Source: Clostridium sp. BSD9I1
GTDB lineage: Bacteria; Bacillota; Clostridia; Clostridiales; Clostridiaceae
DNA length: 34,058 nucleotides
NCBI RefSeq assembly: GCF_900185645.1
Contig: NZ_FYAM01000008.1
Span: 1-34,058, forward strand
Direction of reading: 5' to 3'
Shown here piece after piece: positions 17,250 to 25,776 of this stretch. Within the stretch, counting starts at the first letter, position 1; each line of letters starts with the position of its first letter. A model generated the notes under the pieces. The model had not been told where the DNA came from and ran no database searches. It saw only the letters and a list, made by a program, of their open reading frames with translations. A program made the translations under genes and the position numbers.

Positions 17250-17290
17250 AAAGGTTAATAAAATAAGTAAAAGTTTGGGGGTATATTTTT

Positions 17291-17551
17291 ATGAAAGTTA
17301 TAAAACGTGATGGAAGAATTGAAGAATTTGTGATTGATAAAATAAGAACTTCACTAGCTAGAACTTCTGATGAAGCTAAAAATCCATTAACAGATGGCGA
17401 CTTAAAGGTTATTGAAGAAAGAATAATGAGAGACTTAATGGCACTTAAAAAAGATAAAATAGAGTCACGCCAAATAAGAGATGTTATACTAGAAAAACTT
17501 AATTATTGTGGATTTAGTGGAATAGCTAGGAAATACGAGTCGAGAAAATAA
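17291..17551 (+). CDS. Stand-alone ATP-cone domain protein
   Basis: The protein has 86 residues, all of them one ATP-cone: VIKRDGRIEEFVIDKIRTSL (2-21) is the usual nucleotide-binding opening, followed by the helical bundle and RQIRDVILEKL. ATP-cones sense ATP/dATP in ribonucleotide reductases and NrdR. Here there is no zinc ribbon and no reductase domain, so it is neither NrdR nor NrdD. It could be a free allosteric subunit or a regulator. GGGGG lies at 17278-17282, 8 bases before the ATG, although the intervening run is AT-rich. It is not obviously in an operon; pepV2 follows 106 bases later. Confidence 0.8.
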   Translation: MKVIKRDGRIEEFVIDKIRTSLARTSDEAKNPLTDGDLKVIEERIMRDLMALKKDKIESRQIRDVILEKLNYCGFSGIARKYESRK

Positions 17552-17657
17552 AATGCTTTAAAGAGAAAAATAAGGACATTGCTTTTGTATAATTTTGCAT
17601 AATTGAATCCCTACCAAGAGAGTTTATCACAGACAAGTTTTACTGGAGGAAAATACT

Positions 17658-19049
17658 ATGGAGTTAAACAAAAAAATTGATGAATTGAAGGAAGAACTTA
17701 TAAAATCTACTCAAGAAATTATAAGAATAAAAAGCGTTGAGGATGAGCCGAAAAATGGAATGCCTTTTGGAGAAGGAGTAAATAGAGCACTTGAATATGC
17801 CCTAAAGATATCTAAAAAATTAGGCTTCAAAACTAAAAACTTAGATGGATATGTAGGATATGCCGAGTATGGAGAAGGAGAAGATTATGTTGCAGTACTT
17901 GGGCATTTAGATGTGGTTCCAGAAGGAGACGGATGGATATATCCGCCGTATGCTGCAGAAATTCATGATGATAAGATGTATGGAAGGGGAACTTTAGATG
18001 ATAAGGGACCTATACTGGCAGCGCTTTATGGACTTAAGGCAATTAAGGATTTAAACTTACCTATTTCTAAAAGGGTGAGAATAATATTCGGAACAAATGA
18101 AGAAACAGGATCAAAGGAAATGCATCATTATACAGAAAGAGAAAGTATGCCAGTGTCAGGCTTTACTCCAGATGCTATGTATCCTTTAATACATGCAGAA
18201 AAGGGATTAATGAGCTTTAATTTAGTTAAGGACATAAATGCGTGTGGGAATGAAGAAATAAGGATAAATTATATTAGGGGTGGGCATAGAGTAAATATGG
18301 TTCCAGATTACTGTGAGGCTGGAATATGGTCAAGGGAAAAAGATGTTATAATACATGCATTAGAAAAATTCAAGGTAAAAAATGATTTTAATATAACTGC
18401 TCATATAAAAAGTGATATGGTAGTTATTAAATCAGTAGGAGTTTCAGCTCATGGAAGCACTCCGGAAAATGGAATAAACGCAATAATGCAGTTGTTTAAG
18501 TTTTTAGAAACACTTGCATTTGAAAATACAGAATTATATGAGTTTGTTAAATTTATGAATAAATACGTGGGTTTTGAAGTAAATGGAGAATCCTTTGGGG
18601 TTTATTTGCAAGATGAGGTGTCAGGGTCTCTTTCTTTTAATATTGGAACAGTGAACTTCCAAGATGAAAAAATATCTATGGGACTTAATTTAAGATATCC
18701 TGTAACAAAAACCTTGGATGATGTATTAACTGGACTTAATAAGACTATAAATAAAATAGGGATAAAAGTGGAGAATATGGATCACCAAGCTCCGTTATAC
18801 TTCTCTAAAGACCATCCGCTAATTAAAAAACTTTTAAGTGTGTACGAAGAAGTAACAGGAGATAGCGGAGAAGCTTTTGCTATAGGTGGAGGAACCTATG
18901 CAAAAGAAATGAAAAATATAGTAGCCTTTGGACCAATATTTCCTGGGAAACCTGACTTAGATCACCAAGCTAATGAGTATATTGAAATAGAGGACTTAGT
19001 GATGAATGCAAAAATATATGCAAAAGCTATATATGAATTAGCAAAATAA
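17658..19049 (+). CDS. pepV: PepV-family dipeptidase (M20), second copy
   Basis: A second PepV of 463 residues, clearly a paralog of the one at 11446 and alignable along its length. Its metal and catalytic residues are H83 and D85 (GHLDVVPEGDGW), D114 (YGRGTLDDKGP), E148/E149 (GTNEETGS), GVSAHGSTPENG in the lid, and AIGGGTYAKEM near the end. Divergence in the lid region and in residues 185-225 suggests different dipeptide preference. TGGAGGA precedes the ATG. Unlike pepV1 it has no copy of the riboswitch-like leader, so the two enzymes should be regulated differently. Confidence 0.9.
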   Translation: MELNKKIDELKEELIKSTQEIIRIKSVEDEPKNGMPFGEGVNRALEYALKISKKLGFKTKNLDGYVGYAEYGEGEDYVAVLGHLDVVPEGDGWIYPPYAAEIHDDKMYGRGTLDDKGPILAALYGLKAIKDLNLPISKRVRIIFGTNEETGSKEMHHYTERESMPVSGFTPDAMYPLIHAEKGLMSFNLVKDINACGNEEIRINYIRGGHRVNMVPDYCEAGIWSREKDVIIHALEKFKVKNDFNITAHIKSDMVVIKSVGVSAHGSTPENGINAIMQLFKFLETLAFENTELYEFVKFMNKYVGFEVNGESFGVYLQDEVSGSLSFNIGTVNFQDEKISMGLNLRYPVTKTLDDVLTGLNKTINKIGIKVENMDHQAPLYFSKDHPLIKKLLSVYEEVTGDSGEAFAIGGGTYAKEMKNIVAFGPIFPGKPDLDHQANEYIEIEDLVMNAKIYAKAIYELAK

Positions 19050-19053
19050 AATG

Positions 19054-19298
19054 ATATTACGACGTTTTTAATGTTGAACGGGGCGTATGAAATTTGCATT
19101 TAGGAAAGCGTTCGCTACACAAAAAAACTCTAATATTTCTTCCTTTTAAGGGGCCTAAGCCTTCTAAACTCGCCTACAGCTCAAACAGTAGAAGGCTCTA
19201 TACGGCGCCTTAAAATCAGAAATAAAGAGCTTTTAATTGCTTACTCAATGCTTTCTACAATGCAAATCCCATACTTGTGTTCAACATTAAAAATATCG
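19054..19298. repeat. Long palindromic repeat element, about 240 bases
   Basis: There is no gene. TTTTTAATGTTGAAC (19065-19079) pairs perfectly with GTTCAACATTAAAAA (19279-19293). Further inward the arms continue with GTATG/CATAC, ATTTGCATT/AATGCAAAT, GAAAGC/GCTTTC, then CTTTTAAGG.GCC.. against GGCGCCTTAAAA, ending in CCTTCT/AGAAGG around a loop near 19167-19189. The outer sequence ATATTACGACG is the reverse complement of the flank of the element at 187-211 and 19573-19597, so this is a related element in inverted orientation. Confidence 0.75.
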
Positions 19299-19319
19299 TT
19301 CAGGCTTACTAACTGAAAG

Positions 19320-19550
19320 AAGGAATTTCGTTTTGACGAAATTCCCTTAAATTGGCGCTTGCCAAAGGGATGATAAGCCAGCAGACCGATAGGTCGTAAG
19401 ATATTAAGCATTCTATTTTTTATCAGAAATCTTTTATTGTACTACCTTATCTTTAACTTGTAAATTTTTTATTTATTTAGTGTAAGTTCTTGTAACGTTA
19501 AGGACTCCCGTCCTAAAATATTTTAGGAATTCAGTTAGCTGAATTTCTTC
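19320..19550. repeat. Array of short hairpins
   Basis: Several perfect small hairpins follow one another: GGAATTTCG/CGAAATTCC (19322-19345), TTGGC-GCTT-GCCAA (19352-19365), GACC-GATA-GGTC (19384-19395), AGGAC-TCCC-GTCCT (19501-19514), TCCTAAAATATTTTAGGA (19511-19528) and AATTCAG-TTAG-CTGAATT (19528-19545). Tetraloops and lack of any reading frame suggest structured RNA or a REP-like palindromic array. Confidence 0.55.
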
Positions 19551-19602
19551 CTTCAGCAGTTCACATAAAGAACATTAAAAACCGTCGCAATATTTCTAAA
19601 AG
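19525..19602 (+). repeat. Short copy of the window-start repeat, lacking the hairpin
   Basis: 19525-19573 matches 2-50 at 45 of 49 bases, and 19573-19602 matches 187-216 at 27 of 30. The 136-base hairpin present between these blocks at the window start is absent, leaving GAAC joined directly to ATTAAAAACC. Confidence 0.7.
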
Positions 19603-19631
19603 GTAAACTATATATACTAAAATATGGGATG

Positions 19632-19643
19632 TTATGCTATAAT
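19632..19643 (+). promoter_or_regulatory. Extended -10 promoter of the TSUP gene
   Basis: TTATGCTATAAT contains TGC followed by TATAAT (19638-19643), an extended -10 about 43 bases upstream of the TSUP start and directly after the repeat cluster. No good -35 is seen. Confidence 0.5.
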
Positions 19644-19686
19644 TTAATTGTAAGAAAATTAATTAATCTTAAGGGGGAAGCTTAAA

Positions 19687-20469
19687 TTGTTAGCATCAGT
19701 TCCATTGATTTATAAGGTTATATTTTTAGGAGCTGCTGGATTTTTATCAGCATTTGTAGATGCTATAGCAGGTGGTGGAGGTCTTATAAGTGTACCTGCA
19801 TACATGGTTGTAGGATTTCAAACTCACTTTACATTAGGGACAAATAAATTTTCATCTACTTGTGGTACATTAGTTAGCACATGGAATTTCGCAAAATCAG
19901 GTAAGGTAGATAAGAGTATATTAAAGATACTTCTTCCATTTACATTTTTAGGAGCAGCAGCAGGGGTTACCACAGTATTGCTTATTGATTCATCAGTTTT
20001 AAAACCAATAATACTCATACTTTTGATGAGTGTAGGTGTATATAGTTTTTTTTCAAAATCTATGGGACAAGAAGATAAGTTTGAAGGTACTACTAAGAAA
20101 ACGTTAATAATAGGAAGTATATTTGCATTCTTTATGGGATTTTATGATGGATTTTTTGGACCAGGAGTTGGTTCTTTTATAATATTTGGCCTTATAAAAA
20201 TATACGGTTTTGATTTTGTAAGAGCCAGTGGAAATGCAAAAGCCATGAATTTTACAAGTAACTTAACAGCACTTCTTTTATTCGCAATCAACGGAAAGAT
20301 ATGGTATCTAATGGGCATACCGATGTCACTTTGTATGATGCTTGGTGCAAGAGTTGGTACAAAATTTGCATTAAAGAAAGGTGCAAAAGTTATTAAGCCT
20401 ATATTTGTAACTATGTCATTGGGCGTAGCGTTAAAAATGCTTTATGAAGTAGTAAGACCACTAATCTAG
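19687..20469 (+). CDS. TSUP (TauE/SafE) family permease
   Basis: This 260-residue membrane protein with about 8 helices is of the TauE/SafE family, which transports sulfonates, sulfite, thiosulfate or other small anions. The family signature is duplicated: AGFLSAFVDAIAGGGGLISVPA near residues 16-37 (shown split) and FFMGFYDGFFGPGVGSFIIF near 144-163. The start is TTG, preceded by AAGGGGGAAG. It is a single gene ending in a hairpin terminator shared with the converging sulfatase gene. The substrate cannot be told; YfcA-type members are the closest in length and motif order. Confidence 0.85.
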   Translation: MLASVPLIYKVIFLGAAGFLSAFVDAIAGGGGLISVPAYMVVGFQTHFTLGTNKFSSTCGTLVSTWNFAKSGKVDKSILKILLPFTFLGAAAGVTTVLLIDSSVLKPIILILLMSVGVYSFFSKSMGQEDKFEGTTKKTLIIGSIFAFFMGFYDGFFGPGVGSFIIFGLIKIYGFDFVRASGNAKAMNFTSNLTALLLFAINGKIWYLMGIPMSLCMMLGARVGTKFALKKGAKVIKPIFVTMSLGVALKMLYEVVRPLI

Positions 20470-20521
20470 TTAACGATGAATAACTATAGCTGGAGAATAG
20501 AGATTGGGGGGACTAGTGACT

Positions 20522-20562
20522 AAAAGAAATTGGCGACTATCGTTTAGCCGCCAATTTCTTTT
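20522..20562. terminator. Bidirectional hairpin terminator
   Basis: AAAAGAAATTGGCG (20522-20535) pairs perfectly with CGCCAATTTCTTTT (20549-20562). It follows the TSUP gene and overlaps the last codons of the minus-strand sulfatase gene. Confidence 0.7.
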
Positions 20563-22400
20563 AAAAGGTTGTGTTTTAATATCAAGTCGGAATATTCTAA
20601 TTGATTTAAAACAGAGTCTTTTTTATTTTTAATTTCGGGTGTTTCAGGTATTACGGATGAAGATTTTATATCATAGTAGGTATTTTGCTGAGACAAGTAA
20701 AATATATTACCATCCGTAAAGGAGCCATTTCTAAATATAGTAAGTCCTTCTTTAGTGTTAAAAAGGTCTTTTCCCATAATGCAACTGGCTTTCACCCCAA
20801 GTATATTTGCTAGGGTTGGATACAAGTCAATCTGACCTCCATACATATTATAAGTACCCTTATACATATCATTAGGAAAGTGAATGAACATAGGTACTTT
20901 TTGGATTTCGGCCCATTTTAAATCAGTAAATTTATCTATATTTAAAAAGCTTGCTAATTCATTTTCATTAGTTTTTGTAATTGCATGATGATCACCATAA
21001 AGTGTTATAATACTATTTTTTAGTGTACCTTCTTTATCTAACTTATCTAAAAACATTCCCAGTTCTTTATCTGTATAGTGGATTGCCTTAAGATAATCTC
21101 CCAGAAGTGTGTTTTCATAAGGTGCTACATTAAACTCATCGTATTTTTTTGTATCATCATAGGGATAATGGCTACTTAATGTAATTAAAAGAGCATAATA
21201 AGGCTCCTTTAAAGCTTTCATCTTTTTTAAGCTCTGATTAAAAAAAGATTTATCACTCAGACCAAGTCCTATATTTTCATCTATTGTATAGCTTTTTTCT
21301 CCATAAAAGTCATCGAATCCATATTTAGGATATATAACGTTCCTGTTCCAAAAGCTTTCTCTAAAACCATGAAATGCAGTAGCAGAATATCCATTATCTT
21401 TTAATAATTTAGGAAGCCCTTTAAACTCATTATTATAGTAAATAGATGTAACGGCACCAGAGTCTGCAGGATATAGGGAGTTAATTGACAAAAATTCTGC
21501 ATCAGAAGTTCCACCAGAGGCTGTTTGATAGAAGTAATTATTAAAATAAGCACTTTTATTTATCCATTTATTTAAGTTTGGTGTAATTTCTTTGCCATTT
21601 ATAGAAGTATTTATTACAAAAGCTTGTAGTGCTTCTACTTGAATTACAATTAGATTTTTACCTTTACCAACTCCCTTTAAATTTGAGGAAGTATTTAGGG
21701 TTTTGTTTTGTAAAAATCTTTTAATTTCTTCCTCTTTTTCAGGGGATAAGGGGGTTCTTTTGGCAATAGTGTTATTTAGTGAATTAAAAACATCTAAAAA
21801 ATGATAATTTAAGTTTCCAAGATTTTTAGCTACATAAATTCTATTATACATAGTACTTATAAGTTTAGGTTGATTCAATGAAAGTCTATATATTTTCCAT
21901 GCATCAATTCCTAAAGCAACTAAAAGTACAAGTGCAAATGAAATAATCCTATATTTTAAAGATGATGTAGTCAAATTTTTGTATTTGTATTTATTTATTT
22001 TAGGCACAATAAGAACTATATCTAATAAGAACAATAAATCGGTAATTTTAAATAAGTTTGCTACACTAGATTTTACGTCGCTTAGTAGTTGAAGACCATT
22101 TAATATAACTGAAACAGATATTACATCCTTGAAATATCTAAAGTAGTTTAAATCAGCTATTATAAATAATGACATAAATATATTTAATATAAAAAGAAAG
22201 TTAGCTCGTTGTTTATCTTTAAAAAGTAAAGCTATAGAAGATATAATCATTACAGATGCAAACACTGCAAGAAAGATATTCTTATAAGTAAAATATTGAG
22301 TTTCAATTTGTCTGCCATAAATTAATATTTTTAATGTAAGAATAAATATAAAGAAAATCACATCCATATATTTCAAAAGTTTATTTTTTAAAATTAACAT
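20544..22400 (-). CDS. LtaS-like membrane sulfatase/phosphoglycerol transferase
   Basis: This is a 618-residue LTA synthase family enzyme, which adds glycerol-phosphate units from phosphatidylglycerol outside the membrane. Five N-terminal membrane helices occupy residues 10-175, a linker runs to 240, and the alkaline-phosphatase-fold domain follows. Active-site residues match S. aureus LtaS: E256 (VIQVEALQ), catalytic T298 (ASGGTSDAEF), H411 (TLSSHYPY) and D470/H471 (TLYGDHH). It could be a lipoteichoic acid synthase or primase, or a lipid/cell-wall phosphoglycerol transferase. Clostridial genomes often carry several. AAAGGGG precedes the ATG. It is monocistronic. Confidence 0.88.
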   Translation of the reverse strand: MLILKNKLLKYMDVIFFIFILTLKILIYGRQIETQYFTYKNIFLAVFASVMIISSIALLFKDKQRANFLFILNIFMSLFIIADLNYFRYFKDVISVSVILNGLQLLSDVKSSVANLFKITDLLFLLDIVLIVPKINKYKYKNLTTSSLKYRIISFALVLLVALGIDAWKIYRLSLNQPKLISTMYNRIYVAKNLGNLNYHFLDVFNSLNNTIAKRTPLSPEKEEEIKRFLQNKTLNTSSNLKGVGKGKNLIVIQVEALQAFVINTSINGKEITPNLNKWINKSAYFNNYFYQTASGGTSDAEFLSINSLYPADSGAVTSIYYNNEFKGLPKLLKDNGYSATAFHGFRESFWNRNVIYPKYGFDDFYGEKSYTIDENIGLGLSDKSFFNQSLKKMKALKEPYYALLITLSSHYPYDDTKKYDEFNVAPYENTLLGDYLKAIHYTDKELGMFLDKLDKEGTLKNSIITLYGDHHAITKTNENELASFLNIDKFTDLKWAEIQKVPMFIHFPNDMYKGTYNMYGGQIDLYPTLANILGVKASCIMGKDLFNTKEGLTIFRNGSFTDGNIFYLSQQNTYYDIKSSSVIPETPEIKNKKDSVLNQLEYSDLILKHNLLKEIGG

Positions 22401-22833
22401 CTTTCAAAGCCCCTTTAAAATGTAATTTGTCTATGTAATAAAATTAGAATATTTTACAAATCATGCAAGTTTAATATTATATATAATAATATCACAAACT
22501 AAAGTAAAAGTTCTATTATTAAGAATAATTTTTGCAAGTATGGATTCATAGATTATTATAATACAATAAAATATGAGATATCTCAATAAATTACCATGAA
22601 CTGATTTATGACAAAATCATATAAATGAACAATATATTAAAACAGCTATTATTTTAAATAATTGTATAGCCATGTATTTACAATAATAAAATACTGGTGC
22701 ATAATTATATAGTAAAATATAATGAATAGAATTGAGAAGCAACAAAATATCTCAATTTATTTAATATGTGATAATTTATAATCAAATCAAAGATCTCTAT
22801 AAATTACGCAATTAACAGATTGGAGGATTAATT
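22401..22833. other. AT-rich gap between divergent genes
   Basis: No gene or RNA is recognised. AATTGAGA (22730-22737) is the exact reverse complement of TCTCAATT (22750-22757), and a similar GAGATATCTC lies near 22575. These could be operators for the RDD-like/RlmD transcript, but AT-rich chance palindromes are equally possible. Confidence 0.4.
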
Positions 22834-23148
22834 ATGGAAAGTGGAACAGAAAATAATAATGTAGAAGAGGTTAAGGATACAGGTAATATAAAATTTAGTA
22901 ATTTAATTTCAGCTTCAATTACAGATACAGCTATAATGCTTATAATATCAGGAGTACTTTTCTTTGTTTTACAAGTTATTTTAAGGGTGGCAGGATATAA
23001 TATATTAAAGCCATACATAGGAACATTTGTCTTAATAATATTTGTTATAGTAAGTATACTTTATTCACCTATAATTAGAACAAAGAAAGCTGCAACAATA
23101 GGAGAAAAGGGTTCAAAACTAGAAGTAATAAAAAAAGAAACAGTATAA
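22834..23148 (+). CDS. Short RDD-like membrane protein
   Basis: This 104-residue protein has two strong hydrophobic segments (about residues 32-54 and 62-80). After an acidic N-terminus it reads NLISASITDTAIML, and after TM2 RTKKAATIGEKGSKLEVI, which resembles the end of RDD domains (ATxGKxxxxLxV). RDD proteins normally have three or more helices and about 150 residues, so this is short. The Arg of the Arg-Asp-Asp signature is not obvious. TGGAGGA precedes the ATG. The gene lies 51 bases before the RlmD-type gene and may be co-transcribed. Function is unknown; some RDD proteins act in Na+ transport. Confidence 0.65.
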   Translation: MESGTENNNVEEVKDTGNIKFSNLISASITDTAIMLIISGVLFFVLQVILRVAGYNILKPYIGTFVLIIFVIVSILYSPIIRTKKAATIGEKGSKLEVIKKETV

Positions 23149-23199
23149 AGGTTTATGTAGGAATTTAGAGCAATAGCAGAAATGGAGAGATAAAATAAG

Positions 23200-24600
23200 A
23201 TGAGAAAAGGTAAGGAATATGAATTTTTAATAGAGGATATAGAATTTCCAGCTACAGGGGTAGCTTATGCAGATGGACTAAAGGTATATATAAAAAATTC
23301 CCTACCAGGTCAAAAGGTTTTGGCTAGATTAAGTAAAAAAAGAAGAGAATATGCAGAAGCAAAAGTTATAAAAATTTTAGAAGATGTGGCATTTAAAAGA
23401 GAAGCATTATGCCCTATATTTAAAGGTTGTGGTGGATGTAGTTCTCAAGACGTGCCTTATGATATTCAATTAAACTTAAAAGAAAAGCAAGTATTAAGAC
23501 TTTTCGAAGAAGCAAATTTATCAGGATTTGAATATTTAGGTATAGAAGGCAGCCCTAAAGAAGAAGAGTATAGAAATAAAATGGAGTTCACCTTTGGAGA
23601 CATGGAAAAGGGCGGAGAACTTACATTAGGAATGCATGCTAAAGGAAGAAGCTTTGGAATAATAACTGCAGATTATTGTAAGATAGTAGATGAGGATTAT
23701 AGAAATATACTTTCTACTGTTTTAGCTTACTTTAGGGAGCAGGGATTTCCTCATTATAGAATAATGAGTCATGAAGGATATTTAAGAAATTTGGTTATAA
23801 GAAAAGCTGATAATACAGGAGAAATACTTATAAACATAGTTACAACTTCTCAAGTAGAATTTAACTTTGCTGAAATAACTGAACTTCTTAAAAACTTAAG
23901 TTATAAGGGCACTTTAGTAGGAATATTACATACCATAAATGATTCATTATCTGATACAGTTCAAGCAGATAAGATAGAATTGCTTTATGGAAGAGACTAT
24001 ATTATAGAAGAAATTTTAGGACTTAAATTTAAAATAACACCATTTTCATTTTTTCAAACAAACTCTAAGGGAGCAGAGAAACTTTATAGTATAGTGAAGG
24101 AGTTCTTGGGAGATTCAAAATCTAAAAGAGTATTTGATCTTTACTGTGGAACAGGAACTATAGGGCAAATAGTAGCTCCAGATGCCGAAAAGGTAATAGG
24201 AATCGAACTTATTGAAGAGGCAGTAAAATCTGCTAATGAAAATGCAAAACTTAATAACTTAAGTAACTGCAAATTTATAGCAGGAGATGTTGCTAAAATT
24301 ATAAAAACTATAGATGAAAAGCCAGATGTTATAATCTTAGACCCACCAAGACCAGGAGTGCATCCAGTAGCATTAGAATATGTGGTGGATTTTAACGCAC
24401 CAGATATAATATATGTGTCTTGTAACCCTAAAACTTTAGTTACGGATTTAAAGTATTTAACTGAGCAAGGATATAAAATAGAAAAGGTAAAAGTAAAAGA
24501 TATGTTTCCTCATACACCGCATGTTGAGACAGTTGTTAAACTTACAAAAATGAGTGACAGCAGTACGGCAAATGGTGAGTGGGAAGAGTTAAAGTTCTAG
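23200..24600 (+). CDS. rlmD: RlmD/RlmCD-type 23S rRNA (uracil-5)-methyltransferase
   Basis: This SAM-dependent enzyme methylates C5 of a uracil in rRNA (RumA/TrmA family). The 466-residue protein begins with a TRAM RNA-binding domain (residues 5-62). The iron-sulfur site has C71, C77 and C80 ([10 protein letters not shown]), with a likely fourth Cys in ITADYCKIV. Then come [23 protein letters not shown] motif [20 protein letters not shown] and the nucleophile Cys in YVSCNPKTL. Gram-positive members may modify both U747 and U1939 (RlmCD), so the exact target is open. GGAGA lies 12 bases before the ATG. A terminator follows at 24633. Confidence 0.9.
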   Translation: MRKGKEYEFLIEDIEFPATGVAYADGLKVYIKNSLPGQKVLARLSKKRREYAEAKVIKILEDVAFKREALCPIFKGCGGCSSQDVPYDIQLNLKEKQVLRLFEEANLSGFEYLGIEGSPKEEEYRNKMEFTFGDMEKGGELTLGMHAKGRSFGIITADYCKIVDEDYRNILSTVLAYFREQGFPHYRIMSHEGYLRNLVIRKADNTGEILINIVTTSQVEFNFAEITELLKNLSYKGTLVGILHTINDSLSDTVQADKIELLYGRDYIIEEILGLKFKITPFSFFQTNSKGAEKLYSIVKEFLGDSKSKRVFDLYCGTGTIGQIVAPDAEKVIGIELIEEAVKSANENAKLNNLSNCKFIAGDVAKIIKTIDEKPDVIILDPPRPGVHPVALEYVVDFNAPDIIYVSCNPKTLVTDLKYLTEQGYKIEKVKVKDMFPHTPHVETVVKLTKMSDSSTANGEWEELKF

Positions 24601-24632
24601 ACTTATAAAAATATGTATTTGTAAATTATGAC

Positions 24633-24665
24633 AAATGAAGGGTGAGTTTCACCCTTCATTTTTTA
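24633..24665. terminator. Bidirectional terminator
   Basis: AAATGAAGGGTGA (24633-24645) and TCACCCTTCATTT (24649-24661) form a perfect 13-bp stem with a GTT loop, followed by TTTTTATT. It ends the methyltransferase gene and the converging nitroreductase gene. Confidence 0.85.
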
Positions 24666-25505
24666 TTCTCTAATCCATGAAAAAACATATTCCATATGCT
24701 CAGGCAGCTCTAACTCAGGTTGACATGCTGTATGAAAATGACCTTTAATACCTTTTTCTTTAACCGAAAAATCAAAGTGTGCTGCGGCAATCCCCATATC
24801 TACCCTTTGGATATCGTATGAAAAAAAGTCGCTATACCCTGGTTCTTTATATTCATAAAAATGGCACATATCATCTTTAAGAAGAATTCTCCAGGGCTGT
24901 TTGTTTGATGCTGATGGTCCTAATCGAACTATTTCCAATGGAAGGGCAAGATCACCAGCTTCTTCTTTAGTAAGAGGTGATTGAAAATCATTTTTATAAA
25001 ATAATTCATTCCATTCTTTACGATGATCTGCTTGAATCATTTTTCTCATTTCTATTTCTTTTTCATGCTTATTGGCAGTTGCATATCCATATGGTGTTAT
25101 GATTGGGAAAACTTCTCCTTCTTTAATCTTCATAGCGGCAGCAAAGCCTTCGCGGTCGAATGTTCCTCCTAACCAGCAAGTTCCAAGGCCAAGATGTGCT
25201 AAGTAAAGAATTACTGCTTCAAATTCATATCCCAATGCTTCTAATGCCATTGGTTCTAATTTAATAGTTGTTCCGATATATTGACTTGCGCCTTTAATAA
25301 CGCCGTAGGTTCCAAGTTTTTCTTTATCTTTTATGTCATTGTTATCAAGATAATGAAACTTGACTTTATTACCCAATGGATTATCCAAAGAATCAATAAA
25401 AGATTCAATTGCTTTTCTTTTATCCGATTCAATCTCTCGTTCCTGATAGTTTCTTACACTGTATCTTTTTTTTACTGCTTCTTCGATTGAAAAATCAATA
25501 TTCAT
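24663..25505 (-). CDS. Nitroreductase family protein (TM1586 type)
   Basis: This 280-residue FMN-dependent oxidoreductase-like protein opens with the nitroreductase signature AVKKRYSVRNYQ (residues 10-21). GLGTCWLGGTFDREGF near 105-120 and LGPSASNKQPWRILL near 195-209 are the flavin-binding regions. The arrangement, a monomer with two half-domains, resembles the TM1586-type putative nitroreductases rather than the dimeric NfsB type. The substrate is unknown. AGAAGGAG stands before the ATG. It is divergent from a flavodoxin across a 271-base control region with its own promoter. The pair may share electrons, since flavodoxin is an FMN carrier. Confidence 0.85.
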   Translation of the reverse strand: MNIDFSIEEAVKKRYSVRNYQEREIESDKRKAIESFIDSLDNPLGNKVKFHYLDNNDIKDKEKLGTYGVIKGASQYIGTTIKLEPMALEALGYEFEAVILYLAHLGLGTCWLGGTFDREGFAAAMKIKEGEVFPIITPYGYATANKHEKEIEMRKMIQADHRKEWNELFYKNDFQSPLTKEEAGDLALPLEIVRLGPSASNKQPWRILLKDDMCHFYEYKEPGYSDFFSYDIQRVDMGIAAAHFDFSVKEKGIKGHFHTACQPELELPEHMEYVFSWIRE

Positions 25506-25549
25506 TTATAGTTCTCCTTCTAATAATATATTTGATTTTGTTAAATTAT

Positions 25550-25578
25550 ATTTTAAACAATCGGTACTATATTGTCAA
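25550..25578 (-). promoter_or_regulatory. Sigma-A promoter of the nitroreductase gene
   Basis: On the minus strand, TTGACA (25578-25573), a 17-base spacer and TAAAAT (25555-25550) form a near-consensus promoter. The spacer contains GTACCGATTGTT next to ACAATATAG, a possible repressor half-site pair. Confidence 0.65.
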
Positions 25579-25666
25579 TCAAAATAATGCTATTTTTTCA
25601 TATATCAATTACTTAAAATGATAAATAATCTAGTACTAAATTGCTACTAGATTTCAAAATTTACAC

Positions 25667-25697
25667 TTGACTGTGACGTAAGGTAATAGCATATTAT
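25667..25697 (+). promoter_or_regulatory. MerR-type promoter with 19-base spacer upstream of flavodoxin
   Basis: TTGACT (25667-25672) and TATTAT (25692-25697) are separated by 19 bases, longer than the usual 17. The imperfect dyad ACTTGAC-TGTGAC-GTAAGGT (25665-25684) overlaps the -35 and spacer. A long spacer with a dyad is the hallmark of MerR-family activated promoters. No merR gene is in the window. Confidence 0.5.
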
Positions 25698-25776
25698 GTA
25701 TATAGATAAGGTTGATAGAGCCGCTAGATATAAAGAACTTAATAAATGGGAAATCTAACGAAAGGGAGTGACATAT

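Noticed and set aside
19054-19298. CRISPR array
   Set aside because: The repeats are nested inverted arms of a single hairpin, not direct repeats with regular spacers.
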